Source: Defluviicoccus sp046348835
Lineage (GTDB): Bacteria > Pseudomonadota > Alphaproteobacteria > Rhodospirillales > Defluviicoccaceae
Direction of reading: 5' to 3'
Length of the DNA: 64,000 bases
Assembly: GCA_046348835.1 (NCBI GenBank)
Contig: JAXMDM010000005.1
Coordinates: forward strand, 124,001-188,000
Under the pieces are notes generated by a model. The model worked only from the letters and a program-made list of their open reading frames with translations, did not search any database and was not told the DNA's origin. Below are positions 51,964 through 61,562 of the stretch, in pieces. The position numbers and the translations under genes are program-made. How positions within the stretch are numbered: position 1 is the first letter of the stretch; every line of letters begins with the position of its first letter.

Positions 51964-52031
51964 TTTTGTCCTCATTAGCGTGAAAGCATGCGAAATTTAT
52001 GCGAAAAGGCTGAATTTTCTGTTACCGCGCC

Positions 52032-54319
52032 TTACATCCCCGCCGCCGCCCGCAGCCGCGGATCACCCCAGCCGCCGCTCCGGGCCCGAACCCATTCCTC
52101 GAAGCTGGCGGCGTCGACCGGGCGGCTGAACAGGTAGCCCTGGGCCTCGTTGCAGCCCATCCGCTTCAGCAATTCCAGTTGAGACGGGCACTCGACGCCC
52201 TCGGCGACCACCCGCAGCCCCAACCGGTGACCGAGGGCGATCATCGCGCCGACGATGGCCTCGTCGCCGGCGTCCCGGGTCAGGTCGCTGACGAACGAGG
52301 TGTCGATCTTCAGCGTGCTCAGGGCGAACCGTTTGAGGTAGCTGAGCGACGAGTAGCCGGTGCCGAAATCGTCGACCGAGATCTTGATTCCCAGGTCCTT
52401 GATCTGGGCGAGCAGGGAGGCGCTGAGCTTGGTGTCCTCCATCAGCACGCTTTCGGTCAGCTCGAGCTCGATCAGCGTCGGATCGATGCCGGTATCGGCA
52501 AGCACCCGGCCCAAGCGCTCCACCAGAAGGCGATGGCGGAACTGGACGGCGGACAGATTGATCGAGATGACGAGCGGCGGCAGCCCGGCCTGCTGCCAGG
52601 CCGAAGCCTGCCGGCAGGCTTGGTGCAGGACCCAGTCGCCAATCGGCAGGATCAGGCCGTTCTCCTCGGCGACCGGAATGAACTCCGCCGGGGAAACCAG
52701 GCCTTCGTCCGGCTGCTGCCAGCGTAGGAGCGCCTCCATGCCGACGACGTCGAGGCTCTCGATGTCGACCCGCGGCTGGTAGTAGAGGGTGAACTCGCCC
52801 CGGTCGAGCGCCTTTGCCAGCTTGGTTTCAAGAAACGCCGGGCGGCACGGACGCGCATGGTCTCCGAGAAGAACCGATGGCAGTTCCGGCCATGGTCCTT
52901 GGCGTCGTACATCGCCATGTCGGCGTGCTTCAGCAGCGCCGAGGCGGTGGTTCCGTCATCGGGGTAGATGCTGATGCCGATGGTGCCGGTAACGATCGCC
53001 TCGTCCTCATCGAAGTGGATGGGATGAGCGAGCGCCTGGGAGATGCGCGCTGCGACCCGGGCGGCGTCGGAGGCATCCCTGATCTTCGACAGGATGATGA
53101 CGAATTCGTCGCCGCCGAGCCGGGAGACGGATTCCTCCTGCGGTTCGATCAGCAGATCCTCGATATCGCCCTGGCGCAGCAGCAGGTCGCTTTTGCGGAT
53201 GCAGCCGAGCAGCCGCTTCGCCACCTCGCGCAGCAGCGCATCGCCGCTGTCGTGGCCGAGGGTGTCGTTGATCCGCTTGAAGTTGTCCACGTCGAGGAAC
53301 AGGAGGGCGAGCCGGTGACGGTAACGCTCCGCCTGGGCGATGCCGTGGCGCAGCAGTTCCTGCATCATCAGACGGTTGGGCAGACCGGTCACCACGTCGA
53401 AGTAGGCGAGTTGGCGGATCCGTGCCTCGGCCTCCCGGCGCTCGGTGATATCGAACCAGCAGCCGACCAGTTCCTTCGCCTTGCCGCAACCGTCGCGGAC
53501 CAGCTTCATGCTGTCGCTCACCCAGCGAAAGTCGCCGGCCGCGGTCTGGAACCGGTAGTCGATCCACACCTCTTCCAGCTCGTGGATGTCCTTCAGCGCT
53601 TTGTAGACCCGGGGCAGGTCGTCGCGGTGGACCCGGTCTATCCAGAAGCCGGGATCGTTGCGGAACGAGTCCGCCTGCCAGCCGAAGCGAGCGGTGACGT
53701 TATCGCTGACGAAGGCGGGCGAATGGTCACGCCCGGGCGCCGAGCTGTAGACGATGACCGAGGTCAAGGTCACCACCTGTTCCAGACGCTGCCGGGTCGT
53801 CTGCAGGCTGCGGTTGGCGGCCCACTTGGCCGACAACGCATAGGCCACCTGCCGCAGTTCGCCGGCGTGGAACGGCTTCTGGCAATAGAGCAGCTTGTCG
53901 AGGGGAGGAACCCGGGTCCGGATATCGTCCGGGCTGACGTCGGAAAAGCCGGTGACGAAGACGATGTTGATCTCCTCGTCCAGCTTGCGGATGCGCTCGG
54001 CGGCATTCACCCCGTCAGGCCCCGGCGGCATTCGTACGTCGAGGAAGGCGACGGCGAACGGATGGCCGTCGCGGATCGACTCCTCCACCGCGCGAACGGC
54101 ATCATCCGCCTGCCGGCAGAGGTAAACGGAGAACGTCGGGTATTGCGTCTGCTCCTGTTGGACCTCGCCGAACAGCTCGGCCTCGAGATCGGCCAGCTCG
54201 CCGGGATCGGCCGACCGCGACGACGCGAGGATGGCGGCGTACTCGTCGAGGATGTTCTGCTCGTCATCGGCGACGAGGATACGGATGTCCGCGATGCCCT
54301 TGTCGATGGTTGGGTTCAT
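52032..54319 (-). pseudogene. REC-PAS-GGDEF-EAL c-di-GMP protein interrupted by one frameshift
   Basis: Two overlapping frames together encode one protein of about 760 residues. The first (54319 down to 52652 in its own frame) has a receiver domain with phosphoacceptor Asp94 and an insertion of about 35 residues (32-66), a PAS/PAC domain (about 185-298) and a GGDEF domain (about 305-480, motif GGDEF at 402-406, so an active diguanylate cyclase is possible). Near 52828-52836 the frame shifts: the next frame continues FLETKLAKALDRGEF into a full EAL domain with EALLRW, DDFGTGYSSL and EGVECPSQ. One missing base explains it. It may be a true mutation or an assembly error. It lies nine bases after the CHASE4 kinase gene. 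Confidence 0.8.
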
Positions 54320-54328
54320 AGCGATGTC

Positions 54329-56215
54329 CTACGCGGCACGCAACGAGGAATCGGCAACACGCAACAACACGTGAAATACAGATCCCTTATTCACCCCGGC
54401 ACTTTCGGCATATATCCGCCCTGACATCGCAGATATACTATTAGCACACCAATGAAGGCCGGTTCCGCGCTGCGCTTTTTTAGTCGAAAACCCCCGCTTG
54501 AAGATTTCAGAAAGATATTTGGACTCGATGCCGATCCCATCATCTTCGATCGTCAGGTCGACGTAATCCTCGCCGTCGATCCCCTGCCGGCTGGCGCCGA
54601 TGCGGATGTGTCCCGTCGTCTTGCCGGCGGCGGCGATCGCCTCGATGGCGTTGACGATGAGGTTTTGCAGGACGTGCTTGAGTACAAAGCGCGTCGACGC
54701 GACCGGCGGGCGGGCAGACACCTCCGGGTCGACGTTTATTTCGACCGTGCAGTCCGGGAATGAGGGAACGGCGGAGATGGTTTCCTCGATGCAGCCGGCG
54801 AGCGGGACCGCATCGATCGTCGAGCGCACCCGACTGAAGCGATCGAGATCGCCCAGCACGTCCTCCACCCGAGAGAGATCGGCGGAGACAGCGGAAAGCT
54901 CGCCGCCGATCCGCCTCTGTCGGTTGAGCGCCTCCTGGATGGAGAGGACAAGGTAGGCGGCGATCTTCGCCTTGCGTTCCGGCGCCGTCGCCTCACAGGA
55001 GAACTGCTCCAGCGCCGTCTCGAGTTGCTGCTTCGAGCGTTCGGGGAGCTGCTCGCGCAGTCGCTCGATCCGGGTCATGGCGGGCATCAGCTGGTTGCGG
55101 AGATTGTGGAGAACGCCCGAGGCCATGTGGGCGATGCCGGACTGGTAGGAATGATCCAGCAGCCGGTCGCGCGCTTCCGCCAGGCTGGCCAGCATGCGGT
55201 CGAATTCGCGACCGAGGATGCCGATCTCGTCCCCCCGCCTGAGGCCGATGCGCCGATCGAGGACGCCCCCTTCGCCGATTTCGACGACGTACTGGGTGAG
55301 CTTGACCAGCGGTCCGACCAACACCCACTGCAGCAGGCCGGCCAGCACCGCCATGACCAGGATGGCGGTCAAGGCGACACCGCCCACCGAGGCGAGGAGG
55401 ACGCCGCGGCCGATTCGGGAGATATCGCGCTTGGCGTTGGCGGTCGCCAGCAGGATCGGCTCCTGCCGGATATCCCGCAGCAACGAGTAGGCGATCAGCC
55501 GGTCGTTGTCCGCCTCCTCGGTAACCACCGTGGTTCCCGACTCGGCAAGTTTACGGTAGGCGTCGGCGGCACCGCCGGAGAGCTTGTCGACGGGCGTCAA
55601 GGTGAACTCGACCTTGATCTTGTCCCTGATCGTGGCGACGAGGTCGTCGTCGAGGAAGCGGCCGAAGACGAACACGCCGGCCGGGGGACCGTCGCCGTTG
55701 GTCTTGACGATCGGGCGGGCGGAGAACATGGCCGCGCCGTCCGGGGTGGAAAGTATGCCGACGACGTTTTCGCCCCGATCGACCCGGCTCAGCACCGATG
55801 ATCCCTCGGCACCGATGTGGGCGAGCGTCCACGGTGCCCGCCTGGTCAGATGTTGGCCGCGGTCGTAGACGACGGCGAACAGCTTGGTCCCCTTCGAGTC
55901 GTAAACCTCGACCACGTCGAGGCGGAGGTTCCTCAAAGTTTCGATGGCGAGGTTGCCGTCGGGATAGGTCTTGTAATGCCCCTTAGCGTATTTGTAGCTG
56001 TCGTCCCAGCTCGAATAGTCCCATAGGGTCTTGTCGACGTCCTCGGTCTCAGAGTTGATTGCTTCGAGAACACGCTGGATGTCGCGCTGCGCCGCCTGCT
56101 GTTCCATCTCCAGGAAGGTGGGGAACACCAGCATCTTGAGGACGAAGAAATTGGTGAGCGCTGTCACCAGCAGCGAGAAGGCAATCACGCCGAGGGTTTT
56201 GGCGCGGATCTTCAT
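54329..56215 (-). CDS. CHASE4-domain sensor histidine kinase
   Basis: A 628-residue membrane kinase. Transmembrane segment 1 is at about 8-30, the periplasmic CHASE4 domain at about 40-265 (with DVDKTLWDYSSWDDSYKYAKG, its signature), segment 2 at about 272-298, HAMP at about 300-350 and the kinase core after that. The H-box is atypical, with His370 in GVLHNLRNQLMP. N and G boxes are present (NLIVNAIEAI; DDGIGI; FSTKKAQRGTGLHWCANSI). The partner receiver is encoded nine bases downstream in the GGDEF/EAL gene, so phosphorylation probably tunes c-di-GMP. The upstream porin gene ends 22 bases before it. Confidence 0.9.
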   Translation of the reverse strand: MKIRAKTLGVIAFSLLVTALTNFFVLKMLVFPTFLEMEQQAAQRDIQRVLEAINSETEDVDKTLWDYSSWDDSYKYAKGHYKTYPDGNLAIETLRNLRLDVVEVYDSKGTKLFAVVYDRGQHLTRRAPWTLAHIGAEGSSVLSRVDRGENVVGILSTPDGAAMFSARPIVKTNGDGPPAGVFVFGRFLDDDLVATIRDKIKVEFTLTPVDKLSGGAADAYRKLAESGTTVVTEEADNDRLIAYSLLRDIRQEPILLATANAKRDISRIGRGVLLASVGGVALTAILVMAVLAGLLQWVLVGPLVKLTQYVVEIGEGGVLDRRIGLRRGDEIGILGREFDRMLASLAEARDRLLDHSYQSGIAHMASGVLHNLRNQLMPAMTRIERLREQLPERSKQQLETALEQFSCEATAPERKAKIAAYLVLSIQEALNRQRRIGGELSAVSADLSRVEDVLGDLDRFSRVRSTIDAVPLAGCIEETISAVPSFPDCTVEINVDPEVSARPPVASTRFVLKHVLQNLIVNAIEAIAAAGKTTGHIRIGASRQGIDGEDYVDLTIEDDGIGIESKYLSEIFKRGFSTKKAQRGTGLHWCANSISAMSGRIYAESAGVNKGSVFHVLLRVADSSLRAA

Positions 56216-56237
56216 GATCCCTCGACTCCCCAGGGCC

Positions 56238-57176
56238 TCAGAAGGAGGCGCCGAGCGACAAGACCGCCCGCGGCTCGCACTGGTTGGTTCCGGCGAAGCA
56301 CTGGCTCTTGCTCAAACTGGTATCGGTATAGGCGATGCCGACGGTGATCTTGTCGATGGTGAGCGACAGGCCGAGCCGCCAGTCCTGGTAATCGTCCACG
56401 CCGTAGGCGCCGTTGTCGGCGATCCACTGGTGGCCGGTGGTGGCCTCAAACGCGAGAGCAGTGGGCCCGACCGGCTGTTCCCAGCGACCGCCGGCAAGCA
56501 GATAGTGGGCGTTGCCGGAATCGCCGAAATAGTTCGGCGAGAACGCGTACTGGCCGATCAGCGAAAAATGATCCCCGATAGGGTAGGTCAGCTTTAGGGG
56601 TATTTCCCAGTAGTCATAGTCGAGATCGGCGTCGGCGCCCGGATAGGCGTAGTAGAGGCCGCCCAGGTCCCATTCGAGGCCGGCGACGGTTCCGGAAAGG
56701 CCGAAACCGAGATCCAGTTCGACGGTCGCCTCGCCGCCGTCGTCGAAATCGACGTTGGATCCCCAGAACGCCGCATAGGGCACGGCGAAAGGCAGGCCGA
56801 GATCCAGGCTGTAGGAGAGGCCCCCCTGGATCGCCGGGTTGTGGTCGGTATTGGTGATGCCGCGGAAGATGTAATCGGAGACCAGCGCCACGTCGGCGGA
56901 AACCTCTCCCGGCAACCAGCCCTCGTCCGCCGCATCGACGGGCGCGGCCGATGCACCGTCGTCGGCGTCCGCTGCGTCAGCGGTTCCTCCGTCTTCACCT
57001 TCCGCCGTTTCCGCGCCATCCGTTAGGATTTCGCCTGTGTCGACGGCCGCGACGATGTCGGGGTCCGCTTCCGCGGCCGCTGCCTCGACTGCCGCCGCGG
57101 CCAGTGGCGCGGCAAGAACGGCAGCGGCCAGGGTGAGACAGAAAGCCGAACCGGCGATCATCAGCGCCCGCGGCAT
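56238..57176 (-). CDS. TorF-family putative porin
   Basis: A 312-residue outer-membrane beta-barrel. The signal peptide (about 1-28, MPRALMIAGSAFCLTLAAAVLAA) is followed by an acidic alanine-rich linker (about 30-85). The barrel then starts with GEVSADVALVSDYIFRGITNTDHNPAIQGGLSY, the diagnostic opening of the gcw_chp/TorF family (TIGR02001). The alternating pattern runs to a terminal Phe (LSLGASF). The ATG at 57176 has a perfect AAGGAG eight bases upstream. Substrate unknown. It leads the run porin-kinase-GGDEF/EAL. Confidence 0.88.
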   Translation of the reverse strand: MPRALMIAGSAFCLTLAAAVLAAPLAAAAVEAAAAEADPDIVAAVDTGEILTDGAETAEGEDGGTADAADADDGASAAPVDAADEGWLPGEVSADVALVSDYIFRGITNTDHNPAIQGGLSYSLDLGLPFAVPYAAFWGSNVDFDDGGEATVELDLGFGLSGTVAGLEWDLGGLYYAYPGADADLDYDYWEIPLKLTYPIGDHFSLIGQYAFSPNYFGDSGNAHYLLAGGRWEQPVGPTALAFEATTGHQWIADNGAYGVDDYQDWRLGLSLTIDKITVGIAYTDTSLSKSQCFAGTNQCEPRAVLSLGASF

Positions 57177-57303
57177 CCGGCGGTCTCCTTCCAAGATGGG
57201 GCGGGGCATCCGACTTCGCCCGATTCGCCCGGATGCGGCCAGCATGCCGTGCCGGGGTTAAGAACCCGTTTGCGGCGTGGGGGCGCCGGCGGCAGGGGTG
57301 TGA

Positions 57304-57681
57304 TCACGCGCTGGGCTCGGCGAAGGGAGGCTCGAACCAGAAGTTGTAGTAATCACACGTGATCTCTTCGCCCTTGTCGATGTCACGTGTTGCCCAGCCG
57401 AAGGTATCGTCCCAGTCCGTGTTGGGATCGTCTGAGTGATTCATGAACCGTGAGTTATCGATAGAAATCACCATCGTTCTATCGATCGGGTCCACGTAGG
57501 CGAAAATATTCATGAAACGAGCGAATTCGGTGCTATAGGCCGCAGCCTGCTCGCGCGTCATGGTGATATCGACGCCTTCGACGAATTGATATAGGCGCGT
57601 GCCCTTGGCGATGCTTTCGCCGGCGAAGACACCAACTCCATGGATACCGCTCGGGGCGACGTAATTCTTGACCAGCATCAT
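57304..57681 (-). CDS. Second SET-domain protein, minimal
   Basis: A 125-residue protein that is almost only a SET domain: GIHGVGVFAGESI at the N-terminus, FMNHSDDPNT (Asn81-His82-Ser83) and EEITCDYYNF (Asp110-Tyr111). It has no post-SET cysteine cluster, unlike the other SET protein encoded 5.3 kb away. The catalytic core residues look complete, so methyltransferase activity is plausible. It is divergent from the dual-specificity phosphatase gene and 127 bases upstream of the porin gene on the same strand. Two adjacent ATGs fit the start; neither has a strong ribosome-binding site. Confidence 0.85.
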   Translation of the reverse strand: MMLVKNYVAPSGIHGVGVFAGESIAKGTRLYQFVEGVDITMTREQAAAYSTEFARFMNIFAYVDPIDRTMVISIDNSRFMNHSDDPNTDWDDTFGWATRDIDKGEEITCDYYNFWFEPPFAEPSA

Positions 57682-57926
57682 GCCCGTTCACCAACGACTG
57701 TCGGGAAACAAGGCCTCCGAGACTGGTCGAAAAAGATGAAGGCCGGATTAAGACGGCCGCGCGAGGGGGAGGGGGGTCAGGTGATCGCGCCGCGAACGGG
57801 CGCCGCCGGCGTGGCGCCGGAGGTATTGCCGGGTCGGGGCGGGCATCCTATTGTCCCGCCCACGGGGCGGGTAGTCGAGTTGCGGTGGCGTATGTTGACA
57901 GGAAAAGCGGCATAGGACCGACAATC

Positions 57927-58577
57927 ATGTGGCAGTGGACGCTGAATTGGGACCAGATTCGCGATGACATTTTCATCGGTTCTTGTCCGATAACCACCGA
58001 TGATATTGAAGCAATAATAAGTGGTACCGGCGCTAGCGCCATCTTATCGTTGCAAACGGAGCTCTGTAGAGAACATTTCAGCATCGACCACGATGAACTG
58101 GCCGCTTATACCAGGGAGGCCGGGGTCGTTCTCGCCAATGCCCCGATGCTCGATTTCAACCCCCCCGACCAGCGCCGGCGTCTGCCCGATGCGGTGCGGG
58201 CCCTCTACAACCTGCTGGACGCCGGTCACCGTGTCTACGTTCACTGCACCGCCGGGTTCAACCGGGCGCCGTTGGCGGTCCTCGGTCTGTTGACCTTCGT
58301 CGAGATGCGATCGGTGGACGACGCCATGCGGAGCATCCGGTCGGCGCGTTCGGCGGCCGAGCCGTCGTTCGAAGCCTACGACGGCTGCCGCCGGGATCTG
58401 ATCGACCTTCTCCACGACCACATCTATGTGCGCGCCTACTACCTCTCCGAGGAGGACCCGGAGCGGGATGCCGACACCAACTGGTCCCTCGCCGAGCGGG
58501 ACGTCATCCGCGGTGCCTTCGTCACTCCCGCCCTGTTCCCGGGTCGGCGCCTCGATCCCAACCGGGAGGTCGACTAA
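57927..58577 (+). CDS. Dual-specificity phosphatase resembling glucan phosphatases (SEX4/LSF type)
   Basis: A 216-residue cytosolic cysteine phosphatase. The P-loop is HCTAGFNRAP with Cys107 and Arg113; the general acid is probably Asp76 (MLDFNPPD). The CTAGxxRAP form, as opposed to the usual CxxGxxRS, and the N-terminal WDQIRDDIFIGSCP with ILSLQTE are close to plant starch phosphatases SEX4/LSF1/LSF2, which remove phosphate from glucans. No carbohydrate-binding module is present (as in LSF2). The ATG at 57927 starts the conserved region; a GTG at 57885 is possible. The gene for ADP-glucose pyrophosphorylase lies 1.7 kb further on, so a glycogen-linked role is plausible. It overlaps the acyl-CoA synthetase stop by four bases (convergent). 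Confidence 0.82.
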   Translation: MWQWTLNWDQIRDDIFIGSCPITTDDIEAIISGTGASAILSLQTELCREHFSIDHDELAAYTREAGVVLANAPMLDFNPPDQRRRLPDAVRALYNLLDAGHRVYVHCTAGFNRAPLAVLGLLTFVEMRSVDDAMRSIRSARSAAEPSFEAYDGCRRDLIDLLHDHIYVRAYYLSEEDPERDADTNWSLAERDVIRGAFVTPALFPGRRLDPNREVD

Positions 58578-60106
58578 GCGGTCTCCGTCGGTTGCGCGTA
58601 CTCCTGGCGCATCTCCCGTTTCAGCGTCTTGCCGGCGATGTTGCGGGGAAACTCGGGATAGATGACGACGTCCCGAATTCGCTGGAATTTGGCGGCGACG
58701 TTGTCGTTGGTCCAGGCGATGAGTTGGTCGCGGTCGACCTCCGCACCCGGCTTCAGGGTGATCGCCGCCACCGGAACCTCGCCCCATTTTTCGTCCGCGA
58801 CGCCGAACACCGCCACCTCTCGGACCGCGGGATGGTGGATGATGACGTTCTCGATGTCGGTCGGGTAGACGTTGACGCCGCCGCTGATGATCATGTCCTT
58901 CAGCCGGTCGACGAGGAAAAGATAGCCCTCCTCGTCGACGTAGCCGGCATCGCCGGTGTGAAGCCAACCATCGACGATTGCCGCCGCGGTCTGCTCGGGC
59001 CGCTTGTAGTAGCCGAGCATCAACGGCGGGCCGCGCCCGCAGATTTCGCCCACCTCGCCCGGCTCGCAGGGCGTGCCGTCCTCGCGCAGGATGCGCATCT
59101 CCATGAACGGCGGCGGACAGCCCACCGAGCCCAGCTTGCGCACCGCCTGGTCGCGGTCGAGGATGGTCCAAAAGCCTTCGGTAAGCCCATACAACTCGTA
59201 GAACCGTCCGGGGAGCTCGGCGTTGATCCGCTCCTTGAAGCGCACGTGCAGCGGCGCGCCGAGGTTGTGCAGCATCTGCAGGCTCGACAGTTTCTCGGGC
59301 GAGTAGGCGGGGTCCTCCAGGATGGCGATGATCTGCGCCGGAACCAGGATGATGTGGGTCACCTTGCGGCGGGCGATGTCCTCGATAACCCGCTCGGGGA
59401 CAAAGCCGTCATGGAGGATGTAGGTGCCGCCGACGAACATCCACGGCATCAGGTCGACCATCGAGCCGTTGAACACGATCGAGCCGGCATGCAGAACAAC
59501 GCTTTCCGGCGTCATCCGCCACGCCTGGGCGAACAGCGTACAATACATGGCCCGCACGTAATGGGAGTGGACGATTCCTTTCGGCAGCCCGGTAGTACCG
59601 CTCGAATACATGATATTGAACGGATCGCTGTCGGTTAGCTGGGCGCTGACCGGCTTACCCGCATCGGCCGCGGCGAGGAACGCGTCGTAATCCAGGAAGC
59701 CCTCCACCGGCGGTCCGACCAGGATCCACCGTTCGGCGGTGATCGCCGGCAGGCGGGGACGCAGCCGGTTGAGGATCGGGGCGAACGAGGCATCGCCGAT
59801 GACGAGGCGGGTGTCCGAATCGTCGAGCAGGGTAATAAGCCCGTTTTCCTGGAGCAGCGGGCTGACCGGGACGATCACCAGCCCGGTGCGCGCCGCCGCC
59901 CAGTAGGCGGCCATCAGCGGCAGGCCATTGTTGAGGATGGTGGCGAACTTGTCGCCCTTGTGCAGGCCGGCGGCGACGAGCGCGCCCGCAAGGCGGTTCA
60001 CGTAGGCGTCGAGCTCTCTAAAGGTGAGCTCACGTCCGCTGGCGACGAGGGCGAGATGATCGCCGCGGTACCGCGCGTGGCGCGGCAGGAGAGTGCCCAG
60101 GTCCAT
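58574..60106 (-). CDS. Acyl-CoA synthetase / AMP-dependent ligase
   Basis: A 510-residue adenylate-forming enzyme that activates a carboxylic acid to its acyl-CoA through an acyl-adenylate. The P-loop YSSGTTGLPKG, A5 motif ELYGLTEGFW, A7 HTGDAGYVDEEGY, A8 region DRLKDMIISGGVNVYPTDIEN and the C-terminal Lys in AGKTLKREMRQ are all present. The substrate (medium-chain, aromatic or branched) cannot be assigned. The ATG at 60106 has GAGGGGGA upstream; a longer frame would add 55 unlike residues. It is divergent from glgC. Confidence 0.9.
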   Translation of the reverse strand: MDLGTLLPRHARYRGDHLALVASGRELTFRELDAYVNRLAGALVAAGLHKGDKFATILNNGLPLMAAYWAAARTGLVIVPVSPLLQENGLITLLDDSDTRLVIGDASFAPILNRLRPRLPAITAERWILVGPPVEGFLDYDAFLAAADAGKPVSAQLTDSDPFNIMYSSGTTGLPKGIVHSHYVRAMYCTLFAQAWRMTPESVVLHAGSIVFNGSMVDLMPWMFVGGTYILHDGFVPERVIEDIARRKVTHIILVPAQIIAILEDPAYSPEKLSSLQMLHNLGAPLHVRFKERINAELPGRFYELYGLTEGFWTILDRDQAVRKLGSVGCPPPFMEMRILREDGTPCEPGEVGEICGRGPPLMLGYYKRPEQTAAAIVDGWLHTGDAGYVDEEGYLFLVDRLKDMIISGGVNVYPTDIENVIIHHPAVREVAVFGVADEKWGEVPVAAITLKPGAEVDRDQLIAWTNDNVAAKFQRIRDVVIYPEFPRNIAGKTLKREMRQEYAQPTETA

Positions 60107-60308
60107 CGGTTCCCCCTCGGAATGGCCGTGTCGTCGTTCTTGCGCGACGGTAAAATAGGGCCGGTCGGGGCGGAATGTCACGACCCTGGCGCCGGTTGGC
60201 AGCCACCGGCGGATTGGCAGAAAGAAAGGCTGCGAGCGCTCCTCCGACAGTGCTAGAAACAGAATGCTCAAGACCCGGTGAGTTTATAACGATAACAGGG
60301 GAAGGGAT

Positions 60309-61562
60309 ATGCAACTCAAGGTTCTGGCCTTCGTGCTCGCGGGTGGAGAGGGGACCCGCCTTTACCCATTGACCAAGGAGCGGGCGAAGCCTGCGGTGCC
60401 GTTCGGCGGCAAGTATCGCATCGTCGACTTTGTGCTCTCCAACCTGATGAACTCAGGCATCTTTTCGATCTACGTGGTGATCCAGTTCCGCAGCCAGTCG
60501 CTCCTTCAGCACATCAGCGACGGGTGGCGATTGGGCGGCGTCCTCAAGAGCGAGTTCATCGTCCCCGTTCCCGCCCAGATGCGCAGTGAAGGAAAGGACT
60601 GGTACCGGGGCACCGCCGACGCCATCCATCAGAACATCAACCTTATCGAGCAGTCCGCCCCCAACATCGTCTGCATTTTCGGCGCCGATCACATCTACCG
60701 GATGAATATCCGCGACATGATCGAGTTCCACGAGCGGAAGCGGGCGCACGTCACCATCGCCGCCAATCCCGTCGATCGCAAATTCGCCCGGGAGTTCGGG
60801 GTCATCGAGATGACCGGCGGCAACAGGGTCGTCGCCTTCCACGAGAAGAATCCCAATGCCCCGACGATGCCGGGTCAAGAGGACAAGGTCCTGGCGTCGA
60901 TGGGTAACTATATCTTCTCCACCGACATGCTGATCAGGCTGGTGGAGGAGGATCAGAGGGATCCCAACTCCAGCCATGACTTCGGCAAGGACATCCTGCC
61001 GAAGGCGATCGAACGCTGCGAAATGTTCGCCTACGACTTCATGACCAACGACATTCCGGGCGAACCTCGGGGCAAACTTCCTTACTGGCGCGACGTCGGC
61101 ACCCTCGACGCCTATTACGAAGCCAACATGGATTTGCGCTCGATCTCGCCGGAGCTCAATCTGTTCAACCGGCAGTGGCCCTTGCGCACCGCCGGATACT
61201 CCGACCCGCCGACGAAGTTTGCGTTCGATGAGAAGGATCGTCGGGGTCAGGCCATCGACTCGGTGCTTGCCGGCGGCTGCATCGTCTCCGGCGGCATGGT
61301 CCGCAACTCCGTCATCGGCCGTCACGTTTACGTGCATGCCGGTGCCGAGATCGACGGCTGCATTATCTTTGACTACTGCGACATCGGCCGACGGGCAAAA
61401 CTGCGGCGATGCATCCTGGAGAAGAATGTCCGCATCCCGGATGACGCCGTCATCGGCTATGATCTGGAAAAGGACCGCGAGAAATACTTCGTCACCGACA
61501 GCGGAATCGTGGTCATCGAAGGGCCGCGCTCGGCGGTGGAACTGGCGACGATGTCCATCTGA
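60309..61562 (+). CDS. glgC: Glucose-1-phosphate adenylyltransferase (ADP-glucose pyrophosphorylase)
   Basis: A 417-residue enzyme making ADP-glucose from glucose-1-phosphate and ATP, the committed step of bacterial glycogen synthesis. The N-terminal nucleotidyltransferase motif is LAGGEGTRLYPLTKERAKPAVPFGGKYRIVDFVLSN, the catalytic aspartate region is FGADHIYRMN, and the substrate loop is YWRDVGTLDAYYEANMDL. A C-terminal left-handed beta-helix gives the allosteric domain. The length is typical. No other glg gene is in view. A TATAAC at 60284-60289 may be its -10 element, although the leader would be very short. Confidence 0.95.
   Translation: MQLKVLAFVLAGGEGTRLYPLTKERAKPAVPFGGKYRIVDFVLSNLMNSGIFSIYVVIQFRSQSLLQHISDGWRLGGVLKSEFIVPVPAQMRSEGKDWYRGTADAIHQNINLIEQSAPNIVCIFGADHIYRMNIRDMIEFHERKRAHVTIAANPVDRKFAREFGVIEMTGGNRVVAFHEKNPNAPTMPGQEDKVLASMGNYIFSTDMLIRLVEEDQRDPNSSHDFGKDILPKAIERCEMFAYDFMTNDIPGEPRGKLPYWRDVGTLDAYYEANMDLRSISPELNLFNRQWPLRTAGYSDPPTKFAFDEKDRRGQAIDSVLAGGCIVSGGMVRNSVIGRHVYVHAGAEIDGCIIFDYCDIGRRAKLRRCILEKNVRIPDDAVIGYDLEKDREKYFVTDSGIVVIEGPRSAVELATMSI

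Noticed and set aside
52826..52840. Programmed -1 frameshifting between the GGDEF and EAL frames
   Set aside because: The local sequence does not fit X-XXY-YYZ slippery sites, and no following pseudoknot or internal Shine-Dalgarno was seen. Mutation or assembly error is more likely.
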